Assembly (NCBI RefSeq): GCF_002075795.1
Contig: NZ_CP020472.1
Span: 1,037,001 to 1,101,000 of the forward strand
From: Shewanella japonica
GTDB lineage: Bacteria; Pseudomonadota; Gammaproteobacteria; Enterobacterales; Shewanellaceae
Direction of reading: 5' to 3'
Length of the DNA: 64,000 nucleotides
Shown here in pieces: positions 1 through 9,075 of this stretch. The notes under the pieces were generated by a model. The model was not told where the DNA came from, searched no databases, and was given only the letters and a program-made list of their open reading frames with translations. A program made the translations under genes and the position numbers. How positions within the stretch are numbered: the stretch's first letter is position 1; each line of letters starts with the position of its first letter.

Positions 1-579
1 GTACATCAAACATTAACTATCCTTAAATTATATTTAAGCCAAGCAAATAAATAGTGAAGATATTGGCATATTAGGGAAAATATTAATTGTCTAGGGTATC
101 ACTCAATATCGTTTTTTTTATATTAAATAACGGTCATCTTTATACAGCGTAACCATTAACGAATGTGTCATTTTGTTATTGTTTACTGATACTAAATTAG
201 GCTCTTTTATTATATTTTTTGCTAAATTTGCTGTTAATAATATAAGCTGAAATGATAATTAATTTATATTTAAGGTTAAATTAAGCTTAGTGATATAGTC
301 ATTCTATTTTCTGAAAATAATGCAAGTTAGATAGGTTGTTTAACTTGATCTTGATTATATTTAAATGATTTTTGTGAGGTAAAAATGTGCTAACTGTTAC
401 CCATTTAAGATTCGAGTGAATTTTAATTACATTATTTTAAATAAATTTAAGTTTCTGTTTTTTAATGTCTTTTCATTTTGTTTTATTTTGTTTTCTGCTT
501 CATCTAAACGTTATTGCTGTTTTTTTACCTTAATAGGTTGAAAGTTAGGCACGGCCATTTTGAATTTATTAGTAAGCCT

Positions 580-610
580 TACCCCTAAAGGGGTATCTCT
601 TTTAGAGGTA
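580..610 (+). promoter_or_regulatory. NarP/NarL-type 7-2-7 site plus third heptamer
   Basis: TACCCCT-AA-AGGGGTA at 580-595 fits the NarP/NarL 7-2-7 inverted heptamer consensus (TACYYMT, two bases, AKRRGTA) at every position. A further heptamer AGAGGTA lies at 604-610. NarQ-NarP control of nitrite reductase genes is established in gammaproteobacteria. Use of this site for nrfA is inferred from its position about 260 bases before the start codon. Confidence 0.65.
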
Positions 611-643
611 AAAATTTGAACTGAGACAAGTAAATAGCGTTGG

Positions 644-659
644 TTTGTAGGGGGTCACA
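644..659 (+). promoter_or_regulatory. possible CRP-type half-matching site
   Basis: TTTGT-AGGGGG-TCACA matches eight of ten half-site bases of the CRP consensus TGTGA-N6-TCACA. In Shewanella CRP controls many anaerobic respiration genes, so a site before nrfA would make sense. The left half is poor. A weak FNR-like TTGAA-CTGA-GACAA (7/10) lies just upstream at about 615-628. Confidence 0.3.
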
Positions 660-855
660 TTAATATAGCAAAGCCCTGTTTCACCTAGCTCATTATGATA
701 ATAATTGTTTTAAATATTTTAGATTTTTAAATTTTTAAATTTTAAAAAATCTCCAAGAGCACTAATTGCTTTAACGAGAGTATTTAAAATGTGTTTGGTA
801 ATTGTAGGGGATAACAATGCCAGCATAAATATAATAATCCTAATGAGGAATGATG

Positions 856-2409
856 ATGAAATTAAGAAAACTAGCTGTTGCAGTAATGCTTACTACCGCA
901 TTTACTGGCTATAGTGTTGCTGGCGAAGTTGATTTATATAAAAGTGAAAACTGGCAAAAAACTTTCCCAGAACAATATAAAACTTGGGCTGAAACAGAAG
1001 AAAGCACGCCAGCATCAGGCAAACTTGACGACTTACTTGCCAGTAATCCAAATCTCGTGAGTGCTTGGGCTGGGTATGGTTTCGCTAAAGACTACAACCG
1101 TGCACGTGGTCATCACTTTGCACTAACAGATATCATTAAAACCTTACGTGTAGGCCATCCAATGGTCGGCCATGATGGAAAAATGGTCGGTGAAGCAATG
1201 GCTGCAAGTTGTTGGTCATGTAAAACCCCTGATGTAGCTCGCATGTATGATGAAGTGGGTGAAGGCAAGTTTTCAGACAATGCATGGTCTACTTGGGGCC
1301 ACGAAATGTCGAACACCATTGGTTGTGCGGATTGTCATGAGTTAGGTAAAGAAGACTTACGTCTTAGCCGTCCTTATGCTGACCGTGCAATGAAAGCCAT
1401 TGGTAAAGAGTTTTCTAAGCAAGATGCAACGATGCAAGCAAGCCAAACTTGTGCCCAGTGTCATGTTGAGTACTACTTCGATGGTACTGATGAAAAGAAA
1501 GTGAAATACCCAATGGATTACTGGGTGCCAGGTGAGAAAACAGACTACAAACAGTTTGTTGGTTACACAGGTACAGACGGTTTATATGAAGGTTTTGCAG
1601 CTGAAGCGCAACTCGCTTACTTTGATAACCGTGGCTTTAAAGATTGGACTAACGCCGTATCTGGTGCCCCAATGCTTAAAGCACAACATCCAGAATATGA
1701 GAACATGATGGATCGTACCGAACACGCTATGGATAACCATTTAGAGTTTGGTTGTACGACGTGTCATATGCCAAAAGCAACAAACGACAAAGGGACTAAG
1801 TACTCGAACCATAAAGTGACATTTGAAGCAGATACATTACCGAAAAGCTGTATCGGCTGTCATGATGGTGCTGACTTCAAAGAAATCTTTGCTGAGCGTA
1901 AAGCTGAAATCAACAAGCTACGTTTTGAAGCTGACGGTACCGACCCTCGTTTGACTGAAGTTCACTTCAAAGCACAAGCTATTTGGGCTGCCAATGGCGT
2001 CGAAGGTTTAGAAGCGAATAAAGGTATTGCTGAAGCTAAAGCGAACTATGAAGCTGCGCTAAAAGCGAAAACCCCACTAGCAGGTGAAATGAATAGCTTA
2101 CTGATTAAAGTCAGAAATGCGCAATGGTTCTGGGATAGCGCAACAGCCTCTCATGGTATCCATGCTCATAACCCTGAAGAAGCAATTCGCCTACTTGAGA
2201 AGTCTAATGCCATCCTAGATGCAGCATTAACTGAAGCAAATGCGTTATTGAAGAAGTATGCGCCTGAGTACAAGTACGATGCGACTAAATACGACACTAA
2301 AGAGAAGGTTCAACCTCTTGTCGGTTTAGACTTAGAAGCAATGAAAGCGTCAAAAGCATTGTTCTTAGAAAAACGCGTTGAGAAAGAATGGCCAGCTGAA
2401 CTTAAGTAA
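856..2409 (+). CDS. nrfA: ammonia-forming cytochrome c nitrite reductase
   Basis: Periplasmic penta-haem enzyme that reduces nitrite to ammonium in anaerobic respiration. Counting from the first ATG at 850, the haem motifs are CWSCK at 121-125 (the unusual Lys-ligated active-site haem), CADCH at 159-163, CAQCH at 201-205, CTTCH at 302-306 and CIGCH at 334-338; their order is diagnostic for NrfA. A signal peptide ends near the AGE at residues 24-26. Three ATGs in a row occur at 850, 853 and 856. GAGGA at 845-849 abuts the first, so the third (six bases away) is the better start, giving 517 aa, longer than the roughly 470-480 aa usual for the family. The gene stands alone, with its own terminator and no nrfBCD; in Shewanella electrons are normally delivered by CymA. 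Confidence 0.95.
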   Translation: MKLRKLAVAVMLTTAFTGYSVAGEVDLYKSENWQKTFPEQYKTWAETEESTPASGKLDDLLASNPNLVSAWAGYGFAKDYNRARGHHFALTDIIKTLRVGHPMVGHDGKMVGEAMAASCWSCKTPDVARMYDEVGEGKFSDNAWSTWGHEMSNTIGCADCHELGKEDLRLSRPYADRAMKAIGKEFSKQDATMQASQTCAQCHVEYYFDGTDEKKVKYPMDYWVPGEKTDYKQFVGYTGTDGLYEGFAAEAQLAYFDNRGFKDWTNAVSGAPMLKAQHPEYENMMDRTEHAMDNHLEFGCTTCHMPKATNDKGTKYSNHKVTFEADTLPKSCIGCHDGADFKEIFAERKAEINKLRFEADGTDPRLTEVHFKAQAIWAANGVEGLEANKGIAEAKANYEAALKAKTPLAGEMNSLLIKVRNAQWFWDSATASHGIHAHNPEEAIRLLEKSNAILDAALTEANALLKKYAPEYKYDATKYDTKEKVQPLVGLDLEAMKASKALFLEKRVEKEWPAELK

Positions 2410-2483
2410 TTAAGTTTAGACAGTGTGATTTGAATACATAGACACTCCACTATCACCGTTCAAATCAAATACTGTTACAGCCT

Positions 2484-2517
2484 AATGCCAGTCGATGTAA
2501 ATTGACTGGCATTTTTT
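2484..2517 (+). terminator. rho-independent terminator of nrfA
   Basis: Ten-base stem AATGCCAGTC (2484-2493) pairs with GACTGGCATT (2504-2513) and is followed by a T run. Confidence 0.9.
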
Positions 2518-2658
2518 TATCTTCAAAACACGATTCTATTATCTTAAAAAGTTTAGGCATGTCGCTAAATTCACACAAACTGAAAGCATCTCAACCCATT
2601 CCCAAGTATTATCTTTGAAAGTGATGAAAGGTAAATAATTGACTGACGAAGGATTAAC

Positions 2659-3219
2659 ATGAGCGAGTTTGAAAAAATGACATCGGGTCAGGCATTTAAT
2701 GGTGGCGATAGAGAATTAAATGCCATGCGTGATGATGCAACCTTGATGTTAGTAGAGCTTAATCAGACCGTTGATGACGCAAGTCGTCTTGGGCTATTTA
2801 AGCGCTTATTTGCTCACTTTGGTGAAGGCAGTGTCATTCGTTCACCTTTTTCATGTGAGTTTGGTAAAACGATTTCAATAGGTGATAACAGCTTTATTAA
2901 TCTTAATGTCACCATGCTTGATGGCAGTTTTATTACGCTGGGGAATAATGTCCTTGTGGGGCCGAATACTCAGTTTTACTCGGCAAGCCATGATTTAGAT
3001 TATCGTCAGCGCCAGCAATGGCAGACCCATTGTTTACCTATTGTGGTTGAAGATGATGTATGGATTGGTGGTAATGCAATTATCAATCAAGGGGTGACAA
3101 TTGGCGCTCGCTCAGTGATTGCTGCAAACTCTGTGGTGACAAAAGATGTGCCTGCGGATTGCCTCTACGGTGGCACCCCTGCTAAGTTAATTCGACATTT
3201 ATCTGAAAATAACACCTAA
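2659..3219 (+). CDS. maltose/galactoside-type O-acetyltransferase
   Basis: A 186 aa protein of the Maa/LacA/NodL left-handed beta-helix family, which moves acetyl from acetyl-CoA to a sugar hydroxyl in the cytoplasm. The N-terminal 55 residues match the maltose acetyltransferase cap domain. Hexapeptide repeats follow (ISIGDNSFINLNVTMLDG, VEDDVWIGGNAIINQGVTIG, RSVIAANSVVTKDVPADC), and the tail has the usual YGGTPAKLIR. His in YSASHDLD is the likely catalytic base. It ends 18 bases before the next gene, so the two are probably co-transcribed. The real sugar substrate cannot be read from sequence. Confidence 0.85.
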   Translation: MSEFEKMTSGQAFNGGDRELNAMRDDATLMLVELNQTVDDASRLGLFKRLFAHFGEGSVIRSPFSCEFGKTISIGDNSFINLNVTMLDGSFITLGNNVLVGPNTQFYSASHDLDYRQRQQWQTHCLPIVVEDDVWIGGNAIINQGVTIGARSVIAANSVVTKDVPADCLYGGTPAKLIRHLSENNT

Positions 3220-3237
3220 GAATAAAATCTAAATCCT

Positions 3238-3630
3238 ATGCATAAAGACGCTATCACTATTTCACTGCCTTCGCTTATTCATCGCATCGGCAGAGAGAGT
3301 GTTAATCAAGCAAAAGTGATAGCTGTTGAGCATCATTGTGAGCTTAAGCGCGTGCGCCGTTCAAGAAACTGGACTCTAGTAGGAGAGGCGATTAAGGTTC
3401 AACCTTTTAATAGTCAACTTAACTCAGTAAGCCAAGAATCCTTTGCCTACCTGAGTAAGAAAATATCAGCGGCGTTAATTGTGCATGCCGATAAACTGGA
3501 ACCTTTAGAAGCTAAACTGATCCGATTAATCACCGAAAATCCTAGTATTACGCTTGCAGAGCTTATCCAGCAAACGCAATGTACCGAAGTGCAAGCTAGA
3601 ACTGCCAGATTTGAAGCGGATACTTGGTAA
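3238..3630 (+). CDS. RRF_GI-type ('ribosome recycling factor family') protein
   Basis: A 130 aa protein whose start, with the run SLPSLIHRIGRES followed by CELKRVRRSRNWTLVGE, resembles a small family of Vibrio and Shewanella proteins annotated as RRF_GI. I recognise it from recall only. It is much shorter than true ribosome recycling factor and lacks its coiled-coil layout, so a role in ribosome recycling is unproven. The C-terminal 40 residues look like a small helix-turn-helix (LIRLITENPSITLAELIQQT), so nucleic acid binding is possible. It sits directly behind the acetyltransferase. Confidence 0.6.
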   Translation: MHKDAITISLPSLIHRIGRESVNQAKVIAVEHHCELKRVRRSRNWTLVGEAIKVQPFNSQLNSVSQESFAYLSKKISAALIVHADKLEPLEAKLIRLITENPSITLAELIQQTQCTEVQARTARFEADTW

Positions 3631-3827
3631 CTACGCAAAACGTTTTGACAGCTTTTTTCATTGTTAATTCGACTTGCTTTATGGTTTGCTATAGCAATCT
3701 TCTATTAATTTTTATCAAACAGTAACCACCTTCTTGTGATTCCCCTCTACACTTATAAAACTGAAGTTTAACCTAGCTTTGAGCCTTGCTAGTACCTTGC
3801 TTTATGTCCAATTAAAAGAGAGTCGTT

Positions 3828-4687
3828 ATGCGGTATTTTTCTGTTGTTATTATTTTGATGCTACTTATGGCGAGCTCAAATATTCAGGCACGCTTTAATC
3901 CTTGGGAGCATACTAAAAAACCTTTTGAAGGGCCCGCTGCAGCTATTGGCGAGTATGCAAATGGCTGTTTATCTGGCGCAGAAGCTTTGCCCTTATCAGG
4001 CAAAGGGTTTCAAGTGATTAGGCCGCAACGAGATCGATATTATGGTCATCCGAATTTGGTGAACTTTGTGCAGCAATATGCTGTTCAATTGCAAGCTGAA
4101 GGGATTGAGCAAATTCTAGTGGGGGATATGTCGATGCCCCGTGGTGGCCAGTTTGATTATGGCCATAACAGTCATCAGATTGGTTTAGATGTTGATATCT
4201 GGCTGAGACTAACTGAGAAGCCGCTTAGTAAAGCTGAGCTTAAATCGCCGCGTGCGCTGACTGTGGTAGATAACCAAGAGTTCGCAATCGATACCGCTGC
4301 TTGGAACCCACAACATAAACTGATGATAAAAGTTGCTGCTCAAGATCCGCAAGTTGCACGAATATTTGTTAATGGTGCAATCAAACAGCAGCTGTGTAAT
4401 GAGCGCACACAAGCTGATGATGCTTGGCTTAATAAAGTCCGCCCTTGGTGGGGGCATAGTGCACATATGCATGTTCGCCTTAACTGCCCAAAGATAATCC
4501 AGACTGTAAGGCGCAAAAGCCGATAAACCCAGGTCATGGGTGTGAAGATATCGCTTGGTGGAAACAACAATTTTACACCGCTAAATCAGCGCCTAAAAAG
4601 GAGCTTGATAAACCTACACCACGCAAACCCAAACCACTACAAGTTAAACCCCAGCAGTGTGAACCATTAACATGGGCTGCGCCGTAA
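3828..4687 (+). pseudogene. mepA: penicillin-insensitive murein endopeptidase, frameshifted
   Basis: MepA is a zinc LAS-family peptidase that cuts D-Ala-mDAP cross-links in periplasmic peptidoglycan. Seen here are a signal peptide (first 21 residues), the zinc motif region GHNSHQIGLDVDIW and the C-terminal WWGHSAHMHVRLNCP with its HxH. The open frame stops at 4526. The expected family tail (DNPDCKAQ, then a GHGCEDIAWW segment) continues in the -1 frame from about 4493 to a TAA at 4685-4687, giving 286 aa in total against about 274 in E. coli. The shift point is C CCA AAG at 4487-4493. That is either a one-base loss from an A or C run or a -1 slippery heptamer. All catalytic residues lie before the shift, so the short product could still be active. 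Confidence 0.8.
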
Positions 4688-4880
4688 TAAAGAGTCTTAG
4701 CAATGTATGATGGCGCGTTATGCCTTGTTGGCCATTTGAACAAGTCAACGTCGTAGTGCTTCGCCCCCTCTTGTGTTAAGTGTACGTCGAAGAGTGACCC
4801 AGCTTCCCCCTTTTTGTATCAGCCATGTCGCTTCGGATTTTCACTCTTTATTGATAGAACCGCGAAAGTGACAACACTCG

Positions 4881-4936
4881 AAATAGACAAGAAGAAATAG
4901 ACAAGACTAAATAGACAAGACGAAATGAACAAGATG
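4881..4936. repeat. 14 bp tandem repeat, four copies
   Basis: Units aaatagacaagaag, aaatagacaagact, aaatagacaagacg and aaatgaacaagatg follow each other without gaps. Confidence 0.85.
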
Positions 4937-5083
4937 GCGAAAGAGTTCCAGTGAGGGTGGGTTTAGCTTTGCTCTTCGTTTGCTGTTCTAATTCTGTTTT
5001 TGCCTCAATCAGTTTCTACTTCAATCTGTGAAAGCGTTGCTATTCACTCCTGCGATGATGCTTGGTTTATTGCCGAACAAAAG

Positions 5084-5183
5084 CAAAGTCGGCTAAAACA
5101 AAGTCGGCTAAAGCCAAGTCGACAAAAGCAAAGTCGACACAAGCAAAGTCGACACAAGCAAAGTCGACACAAGCAAAGTCGAT
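5084..5183. repeat. 15 bp tandem repeat, about 6.5 copies
   Basis: Unit caaagtcgacacaag; the last three full copies (5129-5173) are identical, and the first three diverge (ggctaaaa, ggctaaag, gacaaaag endings). Identical copies at one end suggest recent slippage. Confidence 0.9.
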
Positions 5184-5267
5184 AGTACATGGACGGTTAT
5201 CTATTTTGTCGATAAAATACACTCTCGCGGCTGCACATAAATTTCAGTCAACGATAGAGAAACCATA

Positions 5268-5699
5268 ATGATTGTAGAAAATGTGCTTCCCGAAAATTAC
5301 GCAGAAATGCTTAATGTTTGGGAAAACTCAGTCCGAGCTACGTATGACTTCATAACAGAAGCAGACATTGAATTTTTTAAACCTATTATCATTGAGCAGG
5401 CTTTTCCTGCTGTCACGTTAAGATGTGTTAAAAATGAAACGGGTTCAATACAAGGTTTTGTGGGTATCCACGACTCAAAGATTGAAATGCTTTTCATCTT
5501 AAACGAGGCAAGAGGGCAAGGCGTTGGTAAAGTGCTACTGCAATACGCAATAGAGCAGTTAGGCGCAACCAAGGTCGATGTTAATGAACAAAACCCACAG
5601 GCAGTAGGCTTCTACGAGCATATAGGGTTTAAAGTCGTTTCTCGTTCGCCACTCGATGATATGGGAAAACCTTTTCCAATTCTGCATATGACACTTTAA
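5268..5699 (+). CDS. GNAT acetyltransferase, YjaB-like
   Basis: A 143 aa GCN5-related N-acetyltransferase. The acetyl-CoA loop is RGQGVGKVLL near residues 83-92, and the C-terminal half (VDVNEQNPQAVGFYEHIGFKVV, then a DDMGKPFPILHM segment) closely recalls E. coli YjaB. The substrate is unknown. It is a single gene followed by a strong terminator at 5733-5763. Confidence 0.85.
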   Translation: MIVENVLPENYAEMLNVWENSVRATYDFITEADIEFFKPIIIEQAFPAVTLRCVKNETGSIQGFVGIHDSKIEMLFILNEARGQGVGKVLLQYAIEQLGATKVDVNEQNPQAVGFYEHIGFKVVSRSPLDDMGKPFPILHMTL

Positions 5700-5732
5700 A
5701 GCTCGGTTTGTTGTAACCAAATTTGTAAGAAG

Positions 5733-5763
5733 AAACGCCCAAAGCTAATAACTTTGGGCGTTT
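5733..5763. terminator. bidirectional terminator hairpin
   Basis: Twelve-base stem AAACGCCCAAAG (5733-5744) pairs with CTTTGGGCGTTT (5752-5763), with a seven-base loop. It separates the acetyltransferase from the cassette region. Confidence 0.85.
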
Positions 5764-6367
5764 CCGTATACACGAGCGTTGTTATGATTTGACTGACAAT
5801 TGCCCTAAGGTTTGTATGCTATTTTGAACAAAAAAATCAACGTCATGGCACTTAGTTAATATCAGTTTTAGACATATGGATTTCACACTGGATTTCCAAA
5901 CTCCGTTTGGATTAACGTCGTGGTGTTCTCTTTATTTTCAAACTCAGTTTGGAAATAGAAGATGAGTTAGCAAGAGAAACTCATGTGACGGAGAGCGAAA
6001 ATATCACCTTAAATTTTCTAATCAATTGCACACTATATCTGACTTTAAAATACTAAATAGATATACAGTTATAATTTTACACGAATGATTCTTGAGTAAA
6101 GAGAGTAAAAATTGGCTGATTTACGCTCGATAAACTTCTAGTTATTTGATAAGTTGTTGAATCTAAAGTTATTGATAAAAGGTTGTAGAGACCTCTACAT
6201 CAAAGCGCTCACTTTTGCGGGCTTTATATTAATAAAACAGATCTTAAATTTTCGCTTTATCTATATTAAACAGACGGTTGGCTTGGCATTGTTGCTGCTA
6301 AGCTGAATTTTAGCCGGAAGATTATCGAGCAGCTATATAATAAGCTGTTAGTATGCCAGGAGGTAGT
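5764..6367. other. AT-rich spacer before cassette array
   Basis: No gene seen. It contains a dispersed repeat at 5893-5923, a second small inverted repeat (CAAACtcaGTTTG near 5940) and, at about 6260-6345, a stretch that may be a degraded integron recombination site. There is no integron integrase in either orientation, which is notable because one would be expected beside the first cassette of a complete integron. Confidence 0.5.
5893..5923 (-). repeat. dispersed repeat copy (with 4746-4765 and 44341-44382)
   Basis: TTTCCAAACTCCGTTTGG followed by ATTAACGTCGTGG is the reverse complement of 44351-44381 with a single mismatch. The 4746-4765 copy matches the adjoining GGGCGAAGC-ACGACGTT part of the 44341 copy. 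The first half can form a CCAAAC/GTTTGG hairpin. Confidence 0.75.
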
Positions 6368-6778
6368 ATGAGAATTCTCATATTAGTGTTTATTGCATGG
6401 TCGAGTATTGCATATGCTGATGACTGCCGTTTTGAGTCGGAGCAAGCTAGATATGATGTAAACAATGCTTCCGAAGATGCTGACTTAGCCTTCGATAAGT
6501 CAGGAGTTTCATTTATATCTGTAGCTAATGGCATTGCTCCTGCACGTCCTGCATTTGACGATATTGAGATGACTGTTTGCGTAGTATTGGAAACTAAGTG
6601 GGAAACTTTGTGGGTTGGTGCTGATAGTTCAGTTTGTGGGTCCTCAAATGATTTAATAACCAAGGCGTTTTCCTATGCAGAGGCATTCAACAAGAGAATG
6701 CTTGAGCTTGCTTCAACTAGTGAGTCATATAAGTGTGCCGATGAGCGGGGCGTTATGCGTAAAGGTATATATGAGTAA
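6368..6778 (+). CDS. exported protein of unknown function (first cassette gene)
   Basis: Not recognised. The start is set by AGGAGG at 6358-6363, five bases before ATG 6368, giving 136 aa. An N-terminal signal peptide (MRILILVFIAWSSIAYA) predicts export. The mature part has Cys in DDCRFESEQ, VCVVLE, SVCGSS and YKCADE, consistent with disulfides in the periplasm. Its stop overlaps the next start by eight bases, so the two are translationally coupled and probably form one mobile unit. Confidence 0.6.
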   Translation: MRILILVFIAWSSIAYADDCRFESEQARYDVNNASEDADLAFDKSGVSFISVANGIAPARPAFDDIEMTVCVVLETKWETLWVGADSSVCGSSNDLITKAFSYAEAFNKRMLELASTSESYKCADERGVMRKGIYE

Positions 6779-7232
6779 TTACGTTAAAATTGAAAGAATT
6801 CCATATGAAGAGCCATACCATATTCAACTTGTTTGGAATATTTCTAATGGGAATACATCGTCTTGCTTTGAATTTTACGATAACGCAGATTCACTAATTA
6901 AAATAGCTGAGCGCTTGGAGTGTTTCCCTAGGCATTCTAGTGATGTATTTTTATATGAAATTGGCTCTGAGAAATCTGAAGATCGATTTGCATATTATTT
7001 TAGGTTCCGAGTATTTACTACAGATTCGCGTGGCAGCTCAGCAATTCAAATCAGGTTTTGTAATAATAATGAATTACCTCATCGTGAAATTGTGGAGTTG
7101 TGCATCCAAACAGAACCGGCTGCAATTAATAGGTTAGGTAAGCTGTTTCGTGAATTCAGTAAACTAGATACAGAGTATATGGCTTGGTCAGAAATCGAGT
7201 CATTCATTGGCAGTAAAAGTGAATACGCATAA
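6771..7232 (+). CDS. cytoplasmic protein of unknown function, coupled cassette gene
   Basis: Not recognised. ATG 6771 overlaps the end of the previous gene. The frame extends further upstream only into that gene's body, so 6771 is the sensible start (153 aa). No signal peptide or membrane segment. The stop codon TAA at 7230-7232 forms the first bases of an attC-type TAACAAG, a typical layout for integron cassettes. An insertion sequence begins right there. Confidence 0.55.
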   Translation: MSNYVKIERIPYEEPYHIQLVWNISNGNTSSCFEFYDNADSLIKIAERLECFPRHSSDVFLYEIGSEKSEDRFAYYFRFRVFTTDSRGSSAIQIRFCNNNELPHREIVELCIQTEPAAINRLGKLFREFSKLDTEYMAWSEIESFIGSKSEYA

Positions 7233-7260
7233 CAAGAGACTATGGCGTCAATAGCTAATT

Positions 7261-8225
<965 letters not shown>

Positions 8226-8451
8226 AATAAGCTAACTATTGCTTGCAAATGCGGGTTCGAGACCCAGTAGACTATTCGAGTGTTTTGCTTGGAGTCCTTT
8301 GTCGCGTTCTTTCTTGTTATCGGTCTCTCAATAGAGGAGCCAGCAATCAATCGAACTACGACAAGGAAAGCTTTAGTTGCAGCTAAAGCCTGGGTCTCAC
8401 ATTACCCGAAACAGGGAAGTATTTGTAAATTAGGTGGGTTTATTATCCATA
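8226..8451 (-). ncRNA. predicted bridge RNA/seekRNA region of IS110 element
   Basis: IS110-group elements encode a guide RNA in the non-coding segment upstream of the transposase, pairing with donor and target DNA. Here 226 bases separate the transposase start from the element's end on the correct side. Position is the only evidence; I did not derive a fold. An ORF of 98 aa crossing this region on the other strand runs through the attC and is not considered a gene. Confidence 0.35.
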
Positions 8452-8549
8452 CAAGGCATTTAAACGGAACAAAAAAAAACAGTGGGTTACGTTTCGCTTC
8501 ACTACACATTTTAACCCACTATTTTTGTCCGCTTAATGCGGCGTTAGCA
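8452..8549 (+). other. attC site, right-hand remainder (interrupted by IS110)
   Basis: After AAGGCATTTAAACGG come GTGGGTTACG and, inverted, TTTTAACCCAC, then GTCCGCTTAATGCGGCGTTAGC, ending in the GCGTTA core. The imperfect palindrome and the GCGTTA end match the other sites in this array. The left bases TAACAAG are at 7230-7236, across the insertion. Confidence 0.65.
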
Positions 8550-8568
8550 GTACAAGGAGGTCAACCAC

Positions 8569-8955
8569 ATGCGTAAGCTCATATTCTTTTTATTAGTCAT
8601 TTCTCAAAGCTCTTTTGCTGTTAATTCCGATCAAGCAAAACAGGCTGCCAAAAGCATATTTGAAAAATCTTCTTCCGCTTATACAAAGGAATCGCTAACC
8701 AAAGTGTTTACTTCTGGCGGTTATACAGAGAAAGAATCGAGTGAATATGCTACCAAATTATTAAAGCTTTTTAATTCAGATGAATTTATAGGTAAGATTC
8801 AAGATATATACATTAAGCATTTTACTGCAGACGAATTAGTGCAAATTGCTGAAATATTAGACCACCCAGCTTACGCTAAGTTCTTAAAGTTAAGGCCAGT
8901 AATACAGCAAGAAATGTCTGCCGAGATAAATAAAATAACTAGCAATATCAAGTAA
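8569..8955 (+). CDS. exported DUF2059-like protein (cassette gene)
   Basis: A 128 aa protein with a signal peptide (MRKLIFFLLVISQSSFA) and a C-terminal helical part with FTADELVQIAEILDHPAYAKFLKL, resembling the DUF2059 family, which has no known reaction. An AGGAGG box precedes the ATG, just after the GCGTTAGC of the attC, with no room for a promoter, which is standard for cassettes. The family name is from pattern recall. Confidence 0.6.
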   Translation: MRKLIFFLLVISQSSFAVNSDQAKQAAKSIFEKSSSAYTKESLTKVFTSGGYTEKESSEYATKLLKLFNSDEFIGKIQDIYIKHFTADELVQIAEILDHPAYAKFLKLRPVIQQEMSAEINKITSNIK

Positions 8956-8960
8956 GTACA

Positions 8961-9058
8961 GCTAACAAGTCATTAAAGTAGGACAAAAAACAGTTGGTTT
9001 TTGCTCCTTCGTCGCTTATTTTAACCAACTATTTTTAGCCTCTTAATGAGGCGTTATG
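8961..9058 (+). other. attC recombination site (intact)
   Basis: Starts GCTAACAAGTC and ends GAGGCGTTATG. Inside, CAGTTGG and CCAACT arms frame TTTTTGCTCCTTCGTCGCTTA, strongly similar to the site at 13761-13851. These are the standard features of an attC: complementary arms, TAAC and GTTA ends. Confidence 0.8.
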
Positions 9059-9075
9059 TTTAAGGGCTAGTTTAG

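Larger units (their letters stand above)
1..849. other. AT-rich leader upstream of nrfA, no gene
   Basis: No open frame with a ribosome binding site was found in this very AT-rich stretch. Its last 270 bases carry the regulatory sites listed separately. An 850 bp gene-free interval is long for this genome. I see no tRNA-like clover leaf and no clear small-RNA terminator before nrfA, so the first 550 bases are left unexplained. Confidence 0.6.
4688..5267. other. intergenic region with two tandem repeats
   Basis: No supported gene. It holds a dispersed repeat (4746-4765), a 14 bp tandem repeat and a 15 bp tandem repeat listed separately. Two overlapping reading frames over the 15 bp repeat encode only Lys/Gln/Ser/Arg or Lys/Ala/Ser pentapeptides and are taken as by-products of a repeat length divisible by three. 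Confidence 0.6.

Noticed and set aside
340..380. FNR-like TTGATCTTGATTAT upstream of nrfA
   Set aside because: Only one half-site is good and it is almost 500 bases from the gene.
4881..5183. Possible CRISPR array from regular repeats
   Set aside because: Units are directly adjacent without unique spacers; this is a plain tandem repeat.
5000..5268. Two overlapping frames encoding Lys/Ser/Gln-rich repeats
   Set aside because: They exist only because the 15 bp repeat unit keeps frames open; no ribosome site and no family.
8280..8576. 98 aa plus-strand frame
   Set aside because: Runs through the IS110 end and the attC palindrome, so it is not a cassette gene.
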